NCBI GenBank assembly: GCA_944377425.1
Contig: CALWEX010000055.1
Coordinates: 1 to 64,000, forward strand
DNA length: 64,000 nt
Direction: 5' to 3'
Source of the DNA: an uncultured Clostridia bacterium
Lineage (GTDB): Bacteria > Bacillota > Clostridia > Lachnospirales > Anaerotignaceae
A program made the position numbers and the translations under genes. Of this stretch, positions 54,057 to 63,357 are shown piece after piece. The stretch's first letter is position 1; each line of letters opens with the position of its first letter. The notes beneath the pieces are model-generated. The model ran no database searches and was not told where the DNA came from. It was given only the letters and a program-made list of their open reading frames with translations.

Positions 54057-54083
54057 AAAGGCCGTAAATTCGGCCTTTTTTTA
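54057..54083 (+). terminator. terminator after sdaAA
   Basis: AAAGGCCG (54057-54064) and CGGCCTTT (54071-54078) with a 6-nt loop, then TTTT. Confidence 0.92.
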
Positions 54084-54163
54084 TTTAAACTCGTTATCAG
54101 GTTATTATAATTATTTTTTGTTAGTCTGTTTTAAAAACCAACACCGAACATCGTATAGCCTTA

Positions 54164-54658
54164 TTATTCCTTAACTAATTCAGGTGCTTTAACAGCATTC
54201 CTTTCAAAAACTAATCTAAAAAGAAGTCTTACAAAAGGCCCTGCAAAAAATATCTGCCAGAAAAAAGCCATAGGAAAATTCATTGCTATTGTTTGAAACC
54301 AAGTACCAACAAATCCACTTTCAGCAATATTTTTAAATAAAAAAGTTGCTATAAGGCTCATTGAAGGACACATAATACATACTATCATTGAAGAAATAGC
54401 AAGTATTATAAAAATAGGCTTATCTACCCCTGGTGTTACAATACGCATAGCCAGCATATGAGCAAGTTTGTCTACCACTAAAAGCTCCAGTACAAATGCT
54501 ACAGGCCACATAATTTTTAATTCACCAAAAGCCATAATAAATACTTGGTTCGTCATACCGCCAATATTAAGAGAAATGTTATAACAAATCATGGCGTAAA
54601 CCATTACAAAGGCCATAACGGCTGTAAAAACGATATTTTGAAATCTTGTTTTAGGCAT
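54164..54658 (-). CDS. DUF2798 membrane protein
   Basis: A 164-residue protein with four hydrophobic segments arranged as two similar halves, each starting with an F-T/P-x-M-A type segment (FTAVMAFVMVYAMICYN; MNFPMAFFWQIFFAGP), as in the DUF2798 family. AAAGGAG lies before the ATG. The function of the family is unknown. Leftward, and not linked to neighbours. Confidence 0.8.
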   Translation of the reverse strand: MPKTRFQNIVFTAVMAFVMVYAMICYNISLNIGGMTNQVFIMAFGELKIMWPVAFVLELLVVDKLAHMLAMRIVTPGVDKPIFIILAISSMIVCIMCPSMSLIATFLFKNIAESGFVGTWFQTIAMNFPMAFFWQIFFAGPFVRLLFRLVFERNAVKAPELVKE

Positions 54659-54935
54659 AATAGAATCTCCTTTACATTAATAACTGAGCAAAATCATTAT
54701 GTGTTGTTCGTCATTATAATAAATGTTCGTTTCCAATTAATACCAAAGATTCCGCAATATTTAATTTACTATAAAATTTTACCAGAATAAAATGATTTAT
54801 GTAATAGTTACAAATTCCGTTTTTTTATATAAAACACCAAATAAAAATAATCATTTTTAAGTATATATTGTATTTTTTAATTTGTTTTATAGTATAAAAT
54901 AACCAAATAAGCTTATTAAATGAATCAAAACCACC
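54659..54935. other. intergenic AT-rich region
   Basis: About 275 nt between the DUF2798 gene and the IS remnant, with no gene or structure recognised. A promoter for the leftward gene is expected here but none is clear. Confidence 0.4.
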
Positions 54936-55440
54936 TGTTGAACGAGTGATTTGAACATCCACTACAAGTGGCTATCTCATGTGTTGGCACTCTTAAGAGT
55001 GCTAACACAGCCTTACAATCACACTATTATCTCTGCGACCCCCTAATCGTGTGGGCTATTTTATTTGCACTTTTTCTTCGGCATAACCGTAAACGAGTAA
55101 ATGTATTCTTTCAGACTGATTTGTTCATTCATTATATCTTCTTGTAATTGATTATTGATATACTCTCTAATTGCAGTTTCATATTTTCCTACTGTATCTA
55201 TATAGTATCCTCTGAACCAGAAATGTCTATTTCTATACTTATATTTCAAATTGGCATATCTTTCAATATCATAAGACTGCTTTTAATTTTCCATATATTT
55301 CTTGTCTGCGGTATTTAGGTGAAAAAACTATATGATATTTGCATCTCCATTTTAAATGTAATAAACTTTTAATGTCTTTCATGACAGAAAACTCCTATGC
55401 TTGTATTTGTGGTTTAGCATAGGAGGTTTTTCTATTTACT
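54936..55440 (-). mobile_element. decayed IS200/IS605-type element
   Basis: Contains a broken Y1 transposase gene between structured ends: a hairpin with a perfect 16-bp palindrome (GCACTCTTAAGAGTGC, 54987-55002) and CCACT/AGTGG (54959-54971) on the left, and AAAACTCCTATGC/GCATAGGAGTTTT-like arms (55388-55400/55417-55430) on the right. IS200 elements have subterminal hairpins instead of terminal inverted repeats. Exact ends are uncertain. Confidence 0.75.
55061..55382 (-). pseudogene. tnpA: IS200-type TnpA transposase, internally deleted
   Basis: Reading from ATG at 55382 gives MKDIKSLLHLKWRCKYHIVF and then SPKYRRQEIYGKLKAVL, the normal IS200 TnpA start, then a stop. The C-terminal part resumes in another frame at about 55255 as KYKYRNRHFWFRGYYIDTVG to the end, with the catalytic Tyr region. 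About 60 residues that should hold the HUH motif are missing, so the enzyme is dead. The ribosome site is inside the right-end hairpin, as in IS200. Confidence 0.88.
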
Positions 55441-55511
55441 AAAGTTATTTTTTATCCTCCAGTTTAACTTTTTTTGGGGGGATGTATTATGCCTATTCAG
55501 CGGCCAAGCTA

Positions 55512-55558
55512 AAAACACACCGTATGGCTTTTAAAAATCTGTACGGTGTGTTTTTTTA
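55512..55558. terminator. terminator of the SLH protein gene
   Basis: AAACACACCGTA and TACGGTGTGTTT arms with a 17-nt loop; T-tracts on both strands make it usable in both directions. A seven-codon frame (MPIQRPS) with a GGGGGG site at 55490-55513 lies just left of it. Confidence 0.88.
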
Positions 55559-55580
55559 TGTTCTTACATATACTTAAATA

Positions 55581-58500
55581 TCATTTTATATTTTTCACAA
55601 AGTTCATAAGCATGGTTGCAACTTGCGCTCTTGTAGAATCTTCAAAAGCATCCAATGTATTTTCACTTGTTCCGTTAATAATTTCCATACCAGCTGCCCA
55701 GCGCATAGCCTCAAGTGCATAATCACTTATTTTGTTGGAATCCACAAACTTACCTAAGTTACCTTTTGCAGAAGTATCATATCCCTTTTCCTTTGCATAA
55801 CGGTAAAGCATAGATGCCATTTGTTCTCTAGTAAGAGGATCATTTCCGCCAAAAACAGCATTTCCATATCCATATACAATATTTTTTGAAACTGCCCAGT
55901 CTGCTGCTTTTTCATACCAAACACCTGGTTTTACATCGGAAAATCCTGAACTAAAGTCAACTTCTGGGCTGCCCTCCAAATTCCAAAGCATGGTAACCAT
56001 CATGGCACGTGTTAAAGTGTCATCAGGTGCAAAAATATTTTCATCTATACCATACATAATGCCATTTTCAATACAAAAATGAATTCCGTCATGATACCAT
56101 TTTTCCTTATCCAAATCTAAATACGGATCCATAACACATGTTTCATCACGAGGACATTCATCTGAAACCGTTTCTTCTTCTGCTGCTGTTTCATCTTCTT
56201 CCGCATCTTCTTCTTTTATAAAGTCAACGGATATAGTTACACTTCCATTTGGCTGTTCAAAAGTATATGTACCGTCTTTATTATCTGTCAAATCAATTTT
56301 GTTGCCGTTACGGTCTGTAACTGTAATGTTTCCAACTACATATCCATCATCTGCATTTGGAGTTATAGTTACTTTGCTTCCTACTTCTGGATAATTTGTA
56401 TTTATTGAAACACTGCCATGCTCGTTTTCTTCTATAAATGGATAATATGTTTCACTTTCACTTCCGCCACCAGAAGAACCTCCCGAAGGCTTGTCAGGCT
56501 GCGTATCATACCCTATAGCATAAGTAGAAAACTTCATGGCATAGATATGAATAAGATTATTTGCTTTATCTAAATAAAATGTGCCATCTTCAAATGCATT
56601 TAACGGTTTTAATGTTAATTCTTTAAAAGCTTCCGCACCATCATGGTAACGGTAAACAGTTATATTATATTTATCCGTAAAATCAAAAGGAACAATTATT
56701 TCCAATACTTTTGTATTGTTAGTACCAAAATTTTCTTCTGGTACATCATCTACAACTTTTATCAGCTGTAAATCAATATATTCCAAAGTTTTTCCTTCTG
56801 CTTGATTTTTAATTGCTGTCTGCTCCTGCTTAAGCGCAACATCTGCATCAGTACTATTTGTGACATCTTCTTTTTCTTCTACTTTCAAAATAACAACAAC
56901 TTTTTCTGTTTCGTCTCCATCTTGTGCTATTTCATCTAAACCGCCAACTGTTGCTGGAAAACTGCCTGCTGTAGTATTATCTACCACAGAATTCTTTTCC
57001 CCCTTTGGCATAGTAATATTTTGTTCTGTTAAGTCATCACCATCTACTTCAATTAAAATTGTAACTGTCTGCTCCCCAATGTTCACAACCAGATTATATA
57101 CACCATCTGGTACTCCAACAAAAGAATAACTGCCTGTACCATTAGAAACTGTAATTTCTTGTGATATTTTCACTTTTCCATTTTGATAGATAGAAATCGT
57201 TCCAGTCCCATCTTCACCTTTTATAACTCCTGAAACAGAATACTCCTCCTGCTGAATAACAGAAACAGCTTCTCGCCAGTAAATAAGCGTACCAATTGTA
57301 TCTCCATTTTCTACATAAGGTTCAAAAATTGCATCTTTACTGAATTTTCTGCTTCCCCCCAATAAAGCATTTACAGCTGACTTTGCATCTTCCTCTGTAG
57401 ATACAGATGATACATAGTAAATACCTTTATTATTGCTTGTTTCAGAACCTGTTTCTTCAATACCAATAAATGTACCTCCGTTTAGTATTATATCAGTCTG
57501 CTGTGGCATATATAACTGCAAAAATCCAAAAGTACCGTTTTCAATCGTAAGTCCACCGCTTTGATAACTTATAGTTCCATTTAAAGTTCCATTTCCGGTA
57601 ATAGTAAGTTTTCCTATTGAATCATCAGCCTTAGATGAAATGGTAAGATTTCCATTTACTTTATGACCGTTTAAATCCAATGTAATATCTTTTGTACTGT
57701 CATCAAACACACCTGTTTGTTGCAAATCGGTATAATCCTCCAGTACTTTAATTATACTTCCAGAAGGTGCCTGTTCAAATGCCATTTGCAAAGTTGGGTA
57801 ATATGTTACTGTTCCATTAGGCGCTGTTGATTCTAGTACATTCTTTGCCCAATAAGCATACAGTGTTATGTCTTTATCAAACCATACTTCATCACCAGGC
57901 AGATATGAATCAGTTTCAGTCTGCCACTTAATGAAAGTATATCCTTCTTTTTTCATGCCTTCCGCAGAAGCAATGGTAAAATATTTTCCTGTTGTGTCAG
58001 TTTCTGTTTGTGCTTCCGGCACACCAGTTACTCCGTCTCCATTTCCGTTATATGTAACTGTAATGGAGTTTGTTGTAGAAAAATCCAGCTCTGCAATATC
58101 AGCTCCTTCAGCATCTTCCTTGACCTGCAAAGTATACTGTGTATTTATTGCTAAATCGCTAATAGTAAATGTTCCATTTTCATCTACTAAGGCTTTATTC
58201 CAAGTATAACCATTGTCAATGCTGTAAACTAAGTTATCTGTATTTTCTGCTTTGACTGCCACATTTACAGAAGTTACATTGGCCTCAATAATTTCAATTT
58301 CAGGAGCAGGAATTGCTTTTATAATTTTTATATAGTCATAATTGCAATATCCCCAATCAAATGGTTCATACTCAACTTCTTGCTGCGTATATGCGTTTCT
58401 TGCAATAATTTTGCAATTATTATAGTTACTTGTATCCGGCGCCGTTGTAGAGGCATATTTTTTATCTGGGGAAGTTAATTTTGAGCCGCCTTCTAAAATT

Positions 58501-59201
58501 ACTGTTCCGCCATTAACCTTAAAATAACGAGGGGGCAATCCCTGTTCAGAATTATAAGATGTATCTATGTATACACCATACCCCTTAGTAGTGCCCTCTC
58601 CGTTTAGATAAACTGTTCCGCTGTTTACTACAAGCCCTGCGTCACCTTCTGTAAAGTTTGTTGCAAATCCACAGCCATAGGCATCTCCGCCTAACAAAGA
58701 TACCCCTACTGAATAAACATCCAGACTGCCGGAACCTTCTATTGTAACTACACCAGTTGCAAAAATGCCGTCACTATAGATAATATTAGAATCAACATAA
58801 TAATTATCAAACTTAATTGTGTTTTCTCCTACCAAATTGATGTTTAAATCACCGGTAGAAAAAATTACAGCACTGTGATATAAATCTGTATAGCCTGTGG
58901 TTAAATATGCATTATTTAACGTCAAAGTGTTGCTTTGTACATCATAGCTAACACCTTTTACTGCCGTTTCAGCATTTTCCGGTGTAATTTCTTCGCCATT
59001 TACCCACAAATCTATATTCATAGTTGCTGGTGTTGTGAAATTTAAATCTTTGCTTTTTTGTGTTAACTCTATACTATTTTGGGATACTGTGCTTACTGAC
59101 TCAGTATATTTCTCATTCAGCGTTTCAGCCACCACCTGCAGCGGAAACATAGTTGCGCACATAACAAGAGATAGTATTATGCTGATTACCCTGCTTTTCA
59201 T
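55581..59201 (-). CDS. S-layer-homology (SLH) surface protein with repeat domains
   Basis: A 1206-residue exported protein. Signal peptide 1-26 (basic start, hydrophobic core, ending VVAET). Residues about 45-310 look like a beta-helix with repeated NLVGENTIKF-type strands; about 310-385 a fibronectin-like region; 385-460 an InlB B-repeat (GYTFIKWQTETDSYLPGDEV); 470-640 a second beta-helix; 660-740 a carboxypeptidase-regulatory-like fold; a further repeat near 920-1000. An acidic linker leads to three SLH domains (about 1025-1206; LTRAMMVTMLWNL, LTREQMASMLYRY, STRAQVATMLMNF), which bind the pyruvylated cell-wall polymer. Probably an adhesin or wall scaffold. Confidence 0.9.
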   Translation of the reverse strand: MKSRVISIILSLVMCATMFPLQVVAETLNEKYTESVSTVSQNSIELTQKSKDLNFTTPATMNIDLWVNGEEITPENAETAVKGVSYDVQSNTLTLNNAYLTTGYTDLYHSAVIFSTGDLNINLVGENTIKFDNYYVDSNIIYSDGIFATGVVTIEGSGSLDVYSVGVSLLGGDAYGCGFATNFTEGDAGLVVNSGTVYLNGEGTTKGYGVYIDTSYNSEQGLPPRYFKVNGGTVILEGGSKLTSPDKKYASTTAPDTSNYNNCKIIARNAYTQQEVEYEPFDWGYCNYDYIKIIKAIPAPEIEIIEANVTSVNVAVKAENTDNLVYSIDNGYTWNKALVDENGTFTISDLAINTQYTLQVKEDAEGADIAELDFSTTNSITVTYNGNGDGVTGVPEAQTETDTTGKYFTIASAEGMKKEGYTFIKWQTETDSYLPGDEVWFDKDITLYAYWAKNVLESTAPNGTVTYYPTLQMAFEQAPSGSIIKVLEDYTDLQQTGVFDDSTKDITLDLNGHKVNGNLTISSKADDSIGKLTITGNGTLNGTISYQSGGLTIENGTFGFLQLYMPQQTDIILNGGTFIGIEETGSETSNNKGIYYVSSVSTEEDAKSAVNALLGGSRKFSKDAIFEPYVENGDTIGTLIYWREAVSVIQQEEYSVSGVIKGEDGTGTISIYQNGKVKISQEITVSNGTGSYSFVGVPDGVYNLVVNIGEQTVTILIEVDGDDLTEQNITMPKGEKNSVVDNTTAGSFPATVGGLDEIAQDGDETEKVVVILKVEEKEDVTNSTDADVALKQEQTAIKNQAEGKTLEYIDLQLIKVVDDVPEENFGTNNTKVLEIIVPFDFTDKYNITVYRYHDGAEAFKELTLKPLNAFEDGTFYLDKANNLIHIYAMKFSTYAIGYDTQPDKPSGGSSGGGSESETYYPFIEENEHGSVSINTNYPEVGSKVTITPNADDGYVVGNITVTDRNGNKIDLTDNKDGTYTFEQPNGSVTISVDFIKEEDAEEDETAAEEETVSDECPRDETCVMDPYLDLDKEKWYHDGIHFCIENGIMYGIDENIFAPDDTLTRAMMVTMLWNLEGSPEVDFSSGFSDVKPGVWYEKAADWAVSKNIVYGYGNAVFGGNDPLTREQMASMLYRYAKEKGYDTSAKGNLGKFVDSNKISDYALEAMRWAAGMEIINGTSENTLDAFEDSTRAQVATMLMNFVKNIK

Positions 59202-59916
59202 TCAAGTCTACTCCCTTCTTAATTATAATATAATTACATAACCTAATTAAAAAATCCCCCCTCCACAATTTAGCATTTTTTTATAATTCAATAAAATATT
59301 ATAACATTATAAAGAATTGAGTAATTAAACTTCTCGAAATACTCATTTTATCTTTCGAAATTGACAAACCACATTATTATCAGTATTTTAATTAAACACA
59401 GTATGTAAAAAGTTATTAAAAGCAGGTTGAAATATAAATTTATAGCAGATAACAAAAATACTACACTTAAATCTTAAAAATAGTATTAAACCATTAACTT
59501 TTACTGTAAATTGTGGCATATTGCAATTAGAATTTGCTTTTTCTTAGATTAGAAACAGAAAATACCAAACAAATTTTCATTATAGGCAGAATGTATAAAA
59601 TGCCCATTTTATCAATATTGTTAATATACTGGTACAATGGGCATTTTATAAGTTCTCCGCCTAATTCAAATTTGAACTGCAAATATTTTTATATAAAACA
59701 ATAAATTTTACATTTTGAATTTTAAGTATGCATCAGTTTTTAATGCGTTAGAACTTTTATGGGTATTCCAAAAATTTCCAATAATAATCCAAATCAAAAA
59801 CTCTACTAAGCATTAATATTCACTAAAATCTATCAAATTGAATTTTGTTTAAATTGTATAGGCATAAAAAATATCAGATTACTGAAATGTTAGTTCTATG
59901 CTTATCATGTTTATCA
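59202..59916. other. 715-nt gene-free region with a perfect inverted repeat
   Basis: No coding frame supported by a ribosome site. The only marked structure is TATAAAATGCCCATT (59594-59608) with its exact complement AATGGGCATTTTATA (59636-59650) around a 27-nt loop. Otherwise AT-rich. The promoter of the leftward SLH gene should be at the left edge; a TATAAT at 59227-59222 (minus strand) has a poor -35. Confidence 0.6.
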
Positions 59917-60630
59917 TTAAACTCGTTCTTTACAAAAGAAACGATAGTATTCATCTGCAATAGCCTTACGCTGCCTTATACGGATAGGTACTATTGTACC
60001 ATCTTTTAATATAAAATCTTCCTCAACATCTGCAATATATCTCATATTTACTAAAAAACTTTGGTGGCACCTTAAAAAACGCTGATCAAGCATATTTTCT
60101 AAATTACTAAGTTTTTCTCTGCTTGTAAGCACATCTCCGTCAGAAAGATGGATATATACATTATGATTTTGGCTTTCAATATACACAATTTCATCTAAAA
60201 ACAAATATCTCTTTCTGCGCTCACACTGAATACAAACTCTTGGTCTGACATAATGTTTTAAAAGACGATATAAAACATCTTTAAGCTTATCTTTCTTTAC
60301 AGGTTTAAGCAAATAGCCAAAAGCATTTACATCATAGCTTTCAAGAGCAAAGTCAGGAGATGCTGTTAAAAATACTATTGGTGTATTTATATCATTTTCC
60401 CTTATCTTTCGTGCTGTTTCCATTCCATTTATTCCATCCATGTAAATGTCAAGAATAACCAAATCAAATTCAGACAAGTTTTCTTCCATATCCATAAGGA
60501 GAGCTTCTCCTTCTTCATATTGGGTAATATTAAATTCCCATTTTTGTTCTTCATTTTGAATAGAAGTTAACAAAGACTGTATCATATTTCGCTCATTATA
60601 TAAATCATCACAAATGGCAATACGAATCAC
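59917..60630 (-). CDS. LytTR-family response regulator
   Basis: A 237-residue regulator read from GTG at 60630 behind GGAGGG. Receiver domain 1-120 (RIAICDDLYNE, phosphorylated Asp in LVILDIYMDG, Thr in VFLTASPD, Lys in LLKPVKKD) and a C-terminal LytTR DNA-binding domain (about 140-235, with DEIVYIESQNHNVYIHL and FLRCHQSFLVNMRYI). AgrA-like regulators control surface proteins, bacteriocins or quorum responses. No sensor kinase gene is beside it, so it is an orphan here. Confidence 0.92.
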   Translation of the reverse strand: MIRIAICDDLYNERNMIQSLLTSIQNEEQKWEFNITQYEEGEALLMDMEENLSEFDLVILDIYMDGINGMETARKIRENDINTPIVFLTASPDFALESYDVNAFGYLLKPVKKDKLKDVLYRLLKHYVRPRVCIQCERRKRYLFLDEIVYIESQNHNVYIHLSDGDVLTSREKLSNLENMLDQRFLRCHQSFLVNMRYIADVEEDFILKDGTIVPIRIRQRKAIADEYYRFFCKERV

Positions 60631-61008
60631 TGCTATCCCTCCATCATAATTACTGTGGAAAATACTTAGCTTTATCATATGCTATTAATTAAAAATACAT
60701 AGTTTTACCACTATAATTATGAAATTTATATTTTACATACTTATTTTTTATATGATAATATCTAAAATTGTTCAGTTTAAAATAAATAACAACACTTTTA
60801 ATAAATATTATTTACAAACAAATACATAAACATAATAATTATATCATATTTATTAAATTATATACAACATTTCACACGACGCATATAATTACCATTACTA
60901 AGTATAAAATTAAAACATTTGATTATCCAAAATACAAATCAAACAATTCCTACCCAGAATATAATATCTTTTTAAAACAAAACCTAAATTATTATAAAAA
61001 TTCATTGA
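60631..61008. other. AT-rich intergenic region
   Basis: About 380 nt between the LytTR regulator and the HD-GYP pseudogene, with GC content very low and no recognised gene or structure. Confidence 0.4.
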
Positions 61009-61944
61009 TTAACATATCCAAAAGTAGATATAATAAAAACGACATATTTTAACACAGCTAGGGAGCACTTTACGGAAAAACCACTTATTGATTTGCCTAA
61101 AATTGTTATTGATGTACTTGGTAGAATGGGCAAAAGCTAATTGGCCATTGTGAAAGGATAACTTATATGACCATGCTTTATGCCCAGCGCTGCGGTAAAT
61201 TTACAAACGAAGAAATCTGTAAATTAACTTGGACTGCGTTGTTTCACGATATCGGTCTGCTGCATAATATAGAGCATACTCCTTGGGATGATTCAGAATC
61301 AGAAAACAAATTTTCCCATTCAGAATACGGGTACTTATTTTTAAAGAAATTCATTCCATATCTGGAATATGCAGTCATTGTACGTTATCACCATGCGCCA
61401 CGGCATGTTATAGACGAAACTGACGAGCTTTCTTCTGATTTAAAACAAATAGTTCGTGTAATAAAAACAATCGACCAAATAGACCTTTCCTTTAAGTATT
61501 TTAGAATCCCAAGGCAAACTTGATAACAATGATTGGCAAATCATGAAATCCCACGTAACCATTACAGAAGAAATATTAAAAAACAGAGTAAACAAAGATA
61601 TTTTGGAAATTGCCATTAGACATCACGAAACATTAGACGGCACAGGTTATCCAAAACAGTTGACTGGTGAATTTATAACAAAAACCCAAAGAATTACTAC
61701 AATCACTGTTATCATAAGCGCTTTATCCGAAGAACGCAGTTACAAACAGCCTTTTTCCAACGAAAAAATACTTAGTATATTAAAAGAAATGGGCAAAAAC
61801 AATAAAATCTGCAGTGACATTTTAAATACAGTGGAACAAAACTATGATGTCATTATTCAAACAGCAAAATCAGTCAACAGAGAAGCAGTAGAGATATACG
61901 ACAAAATTATGCATGATTATAAACTGGCCTGTAAACTAATCTGA
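61009..61944 (+). pseudogene. HD-GYP-type phosphohydrolase gene, broken by frameshifts and lacking its start
   Basis: Three pieces in different frames join into one HD-GYP-like protein. Piece 1 (61009-61138) ends EHFTEKPLIDLPKIVIDVL then GRMGKS and a stop. Piece 2 resumes in a new frame as LIGHCERITYMTMLYAQRCG, has the HD pair LFHDIGLL and ends at 61523. Piece 3, again shifted, reads ESQGKLDNNDWQIMKSHVTI, then IRHHETLDGTGYPKQL (H and GYP-type motif) to 61944. No start codon or ribosome site precedes piece 1. Two short reading frames (61167-61523, 61543-61944) would look like separate genes but are parts of this one. Confidence 0.82.
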
Positions 61945-62162
61945 TTTTATTTTCTTCATTTATTTTATTATAATTGAAAAATAAATTCATATTATAATCC
62001 AAAAGCAAAAACTATTCTTATGGAAAATCTGCTTTGATATGCAGTATTATTTTCATGCCTTTAAATGAATAGCTATGTGTATTTATAAAAAAGCATAATT
62101 TAATTTTAAAAAACACAAAAAATGAGTCCCTTGGGTTTTATATTACAATAATTTATTTTATC

Positions 62163-62199
62163 ACATAAAAAACCAGACATTACAATCAGTCTGGCTTTT
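62163..62199 (-). terminator. terminator of the pilus operon segment
   Basis: CCAGAC (62173-62178) and GTCTGG (62189-62194) with AAAA/TTTT flanks; leftward transcripts end in TTTTTTATG. Confidence 0.85.
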
Positions 62200-62202
62200 T
62201 GT

Positions 62203-62754
62203 TCATTGAGTTTCTGTTTCTGTTTGTTCTTTGTTATATTCAAAATAAATTACGCTTATTTCAGCTTCCACATTGCCTTCTTTGCCTTCGCGGATATTAA
62301 CTGAATCAATAAAGCAAGGTATATGTCCTGTATTTATTTGTTCTAAAACTTCTTTAACATCTTCATAACTGCTGCATGAAAAAGGTATCCCTGCCCTACG
62401 CTCCACAATGCCGTTTTCGTTTTCCTTGGTGCTAAAATTAACTGCATATTGGTTTGTCTTAGATAGAATATGATTTAACTGAAAAATGACATTTTGGATA
62501 TTATCATAGTATGGCATAGCCTTTCGGCCGCTATCCTCATTTTGCAGCAAAACCAGTTCTTTTTGCATATCCTGCTGTTTATCAACCATTTCCTGAAGCT
62601 GTAAAATTGTTTCGTTTTTTTGAACAATTTCATCCTGCAAGTTTTTTACCTTTAATTGGGTTGGTTGATAAAAAAGAAGCACATAACTGCTAATGGCTGC
62701 TAAAATCAGCAAAACAACCAGCAAAACACGTTCTCTTATAGTCAGTTTTCTCAT
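62203..62754 (-). CDS. pilO: PilO-like type IV pilus assembly protein
   Basis: A 183-residue bitopic protein. ATG at 62754 follows GGGGGTG; a longer reading overlaps pilN more. It has a short basic start (MRKLTIRERVLL), one membrane helix (about 8-30), a coiled-coil (about 33-75, KNLQDEIVQKNETILQLQEM) and a ferredoxin-like periplasm-side domain. It pairs with PilN to align the inner-membrane platform. Terminal gene of the visible operon. Confidence 0.82.
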   Translation of the reverse strand: MRKLTIRERVLLVVLLILAAISSYVLLFYQPTQLKVKNLQDEIVQKNETILQLQEMVDKQQDMQKELVLLQNEDSGRKAMPYYDNIQNVIFQLNHILSKTNQYAVNFSTKENENGIVERRAGIPFSCSSYEDVKEVLEQINTGHIPCFIDSVNIREGKEGNVEAEISVIYFEYNKEQTETETQ

Positions 62755-62755
62755 G

Positions 62756-63343
62756 TCACTGTGCACCCCCTTTAGATACATCAATAAGAATACTCACATC
62801 AACCACATTTTTGTTGTCTTGCAATGAGTAAGCCGTATCTACACTTGTTTTTTTCACAATGGGAGATTGCTCTAAAGATGCCACAATTTGTGCTGTTTCA
62901 TCTAAAGTAACATTAGTAAATGACACTAAAACTTGATTTCCCTCAATTGAAATTTCTGAGATTTTAGAAGCTGAACGTATTTTTTCATCAATCAAATCCA
63001 AAATTTCAAGCCGGTTCACAAGCTCCAACTCTTGCTTTGTCGGCGAATATCTCGTATAAGCTTCCAAAGTTGCTGTATATTCTGTTAAATAGGCCGTATC
63101 TTCAACTATTTGATTATCCAGATTTTGAGATACTTCCATAAGATTATTTACATACATTATTTTATCGTATATAAGCACTTTGGATATACCTAAAAGTAAA
63201 ACAACAACAAACAAAATATAAAGAATAGCCGTAACAGGTGCAGTAGTTTTATCCACCTTATAATATAAGTTCATTTCCTTTTTGGTTGGATACAGTACTT
63301 TTTTCTTTTTGAAAAGCTGGCTGATATCGGTATTTAAGTTCAT
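62756..63343 (-). CDS. pilN: PilN-like type IV pilus assembly protein
   Basis: A 195-residue protein. The N-terminal cytoplasmic tail (MNLNTDISQLFKKKKVLYPT) contains the conserved PilM-binding region, then a helix (about 38-60), a coiled-coil segment and an alpha/beta domain. GGGAGG lies before the ATG. Its end abuts pilO, which lies in a different frame one base further on. Confidence 0.82.
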   Translation of the reverse strand: MNLNTDISQLFKKKKVLYPTKKEMNLYYKVDKTTAPVTAILYILFVVVLLLGISKVLIYDKIMYVNNLMEVSQNLDNQIVEDTAYLTEYTATLEAYTRYSPTKQELELVNRLEILDLIDEKIRSASKISEISIEGNQVLVSFTNVTLDETAQIVASLEQSPIVKKTSVDTAYSLQDNKNVVDVSILIDVSKGGAQ

Positions 63344-63357
63344 GTTTTTAACCTCCC

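Noticed and set aside
54987-55002. CIRCE-like heat-shock operator (TTGGCACTC and GAGTGCTAA arms)
   Set aside because: The arms fit HrcA sites, but the spacer is 4 nt instead of 9, no chaperone gene follows, and the palindrome belongs to the end of an IS200-type element.
55490-55513. Seven-codon peptide gene (MPIQRPS) with a GGGGGG site
   Set aside because: Too short to support without conservation or expression data; it lies in the margin of the IS relic and runs into the terminator stem.
61167-61523. Independent small HD-domain protein
   Set aside because: The sequence upstream in another frame (LIGHCERITY) joins smoothly to it, and the downstream frame completes the HD-GYP fold, so it is one piece of a broken gene.
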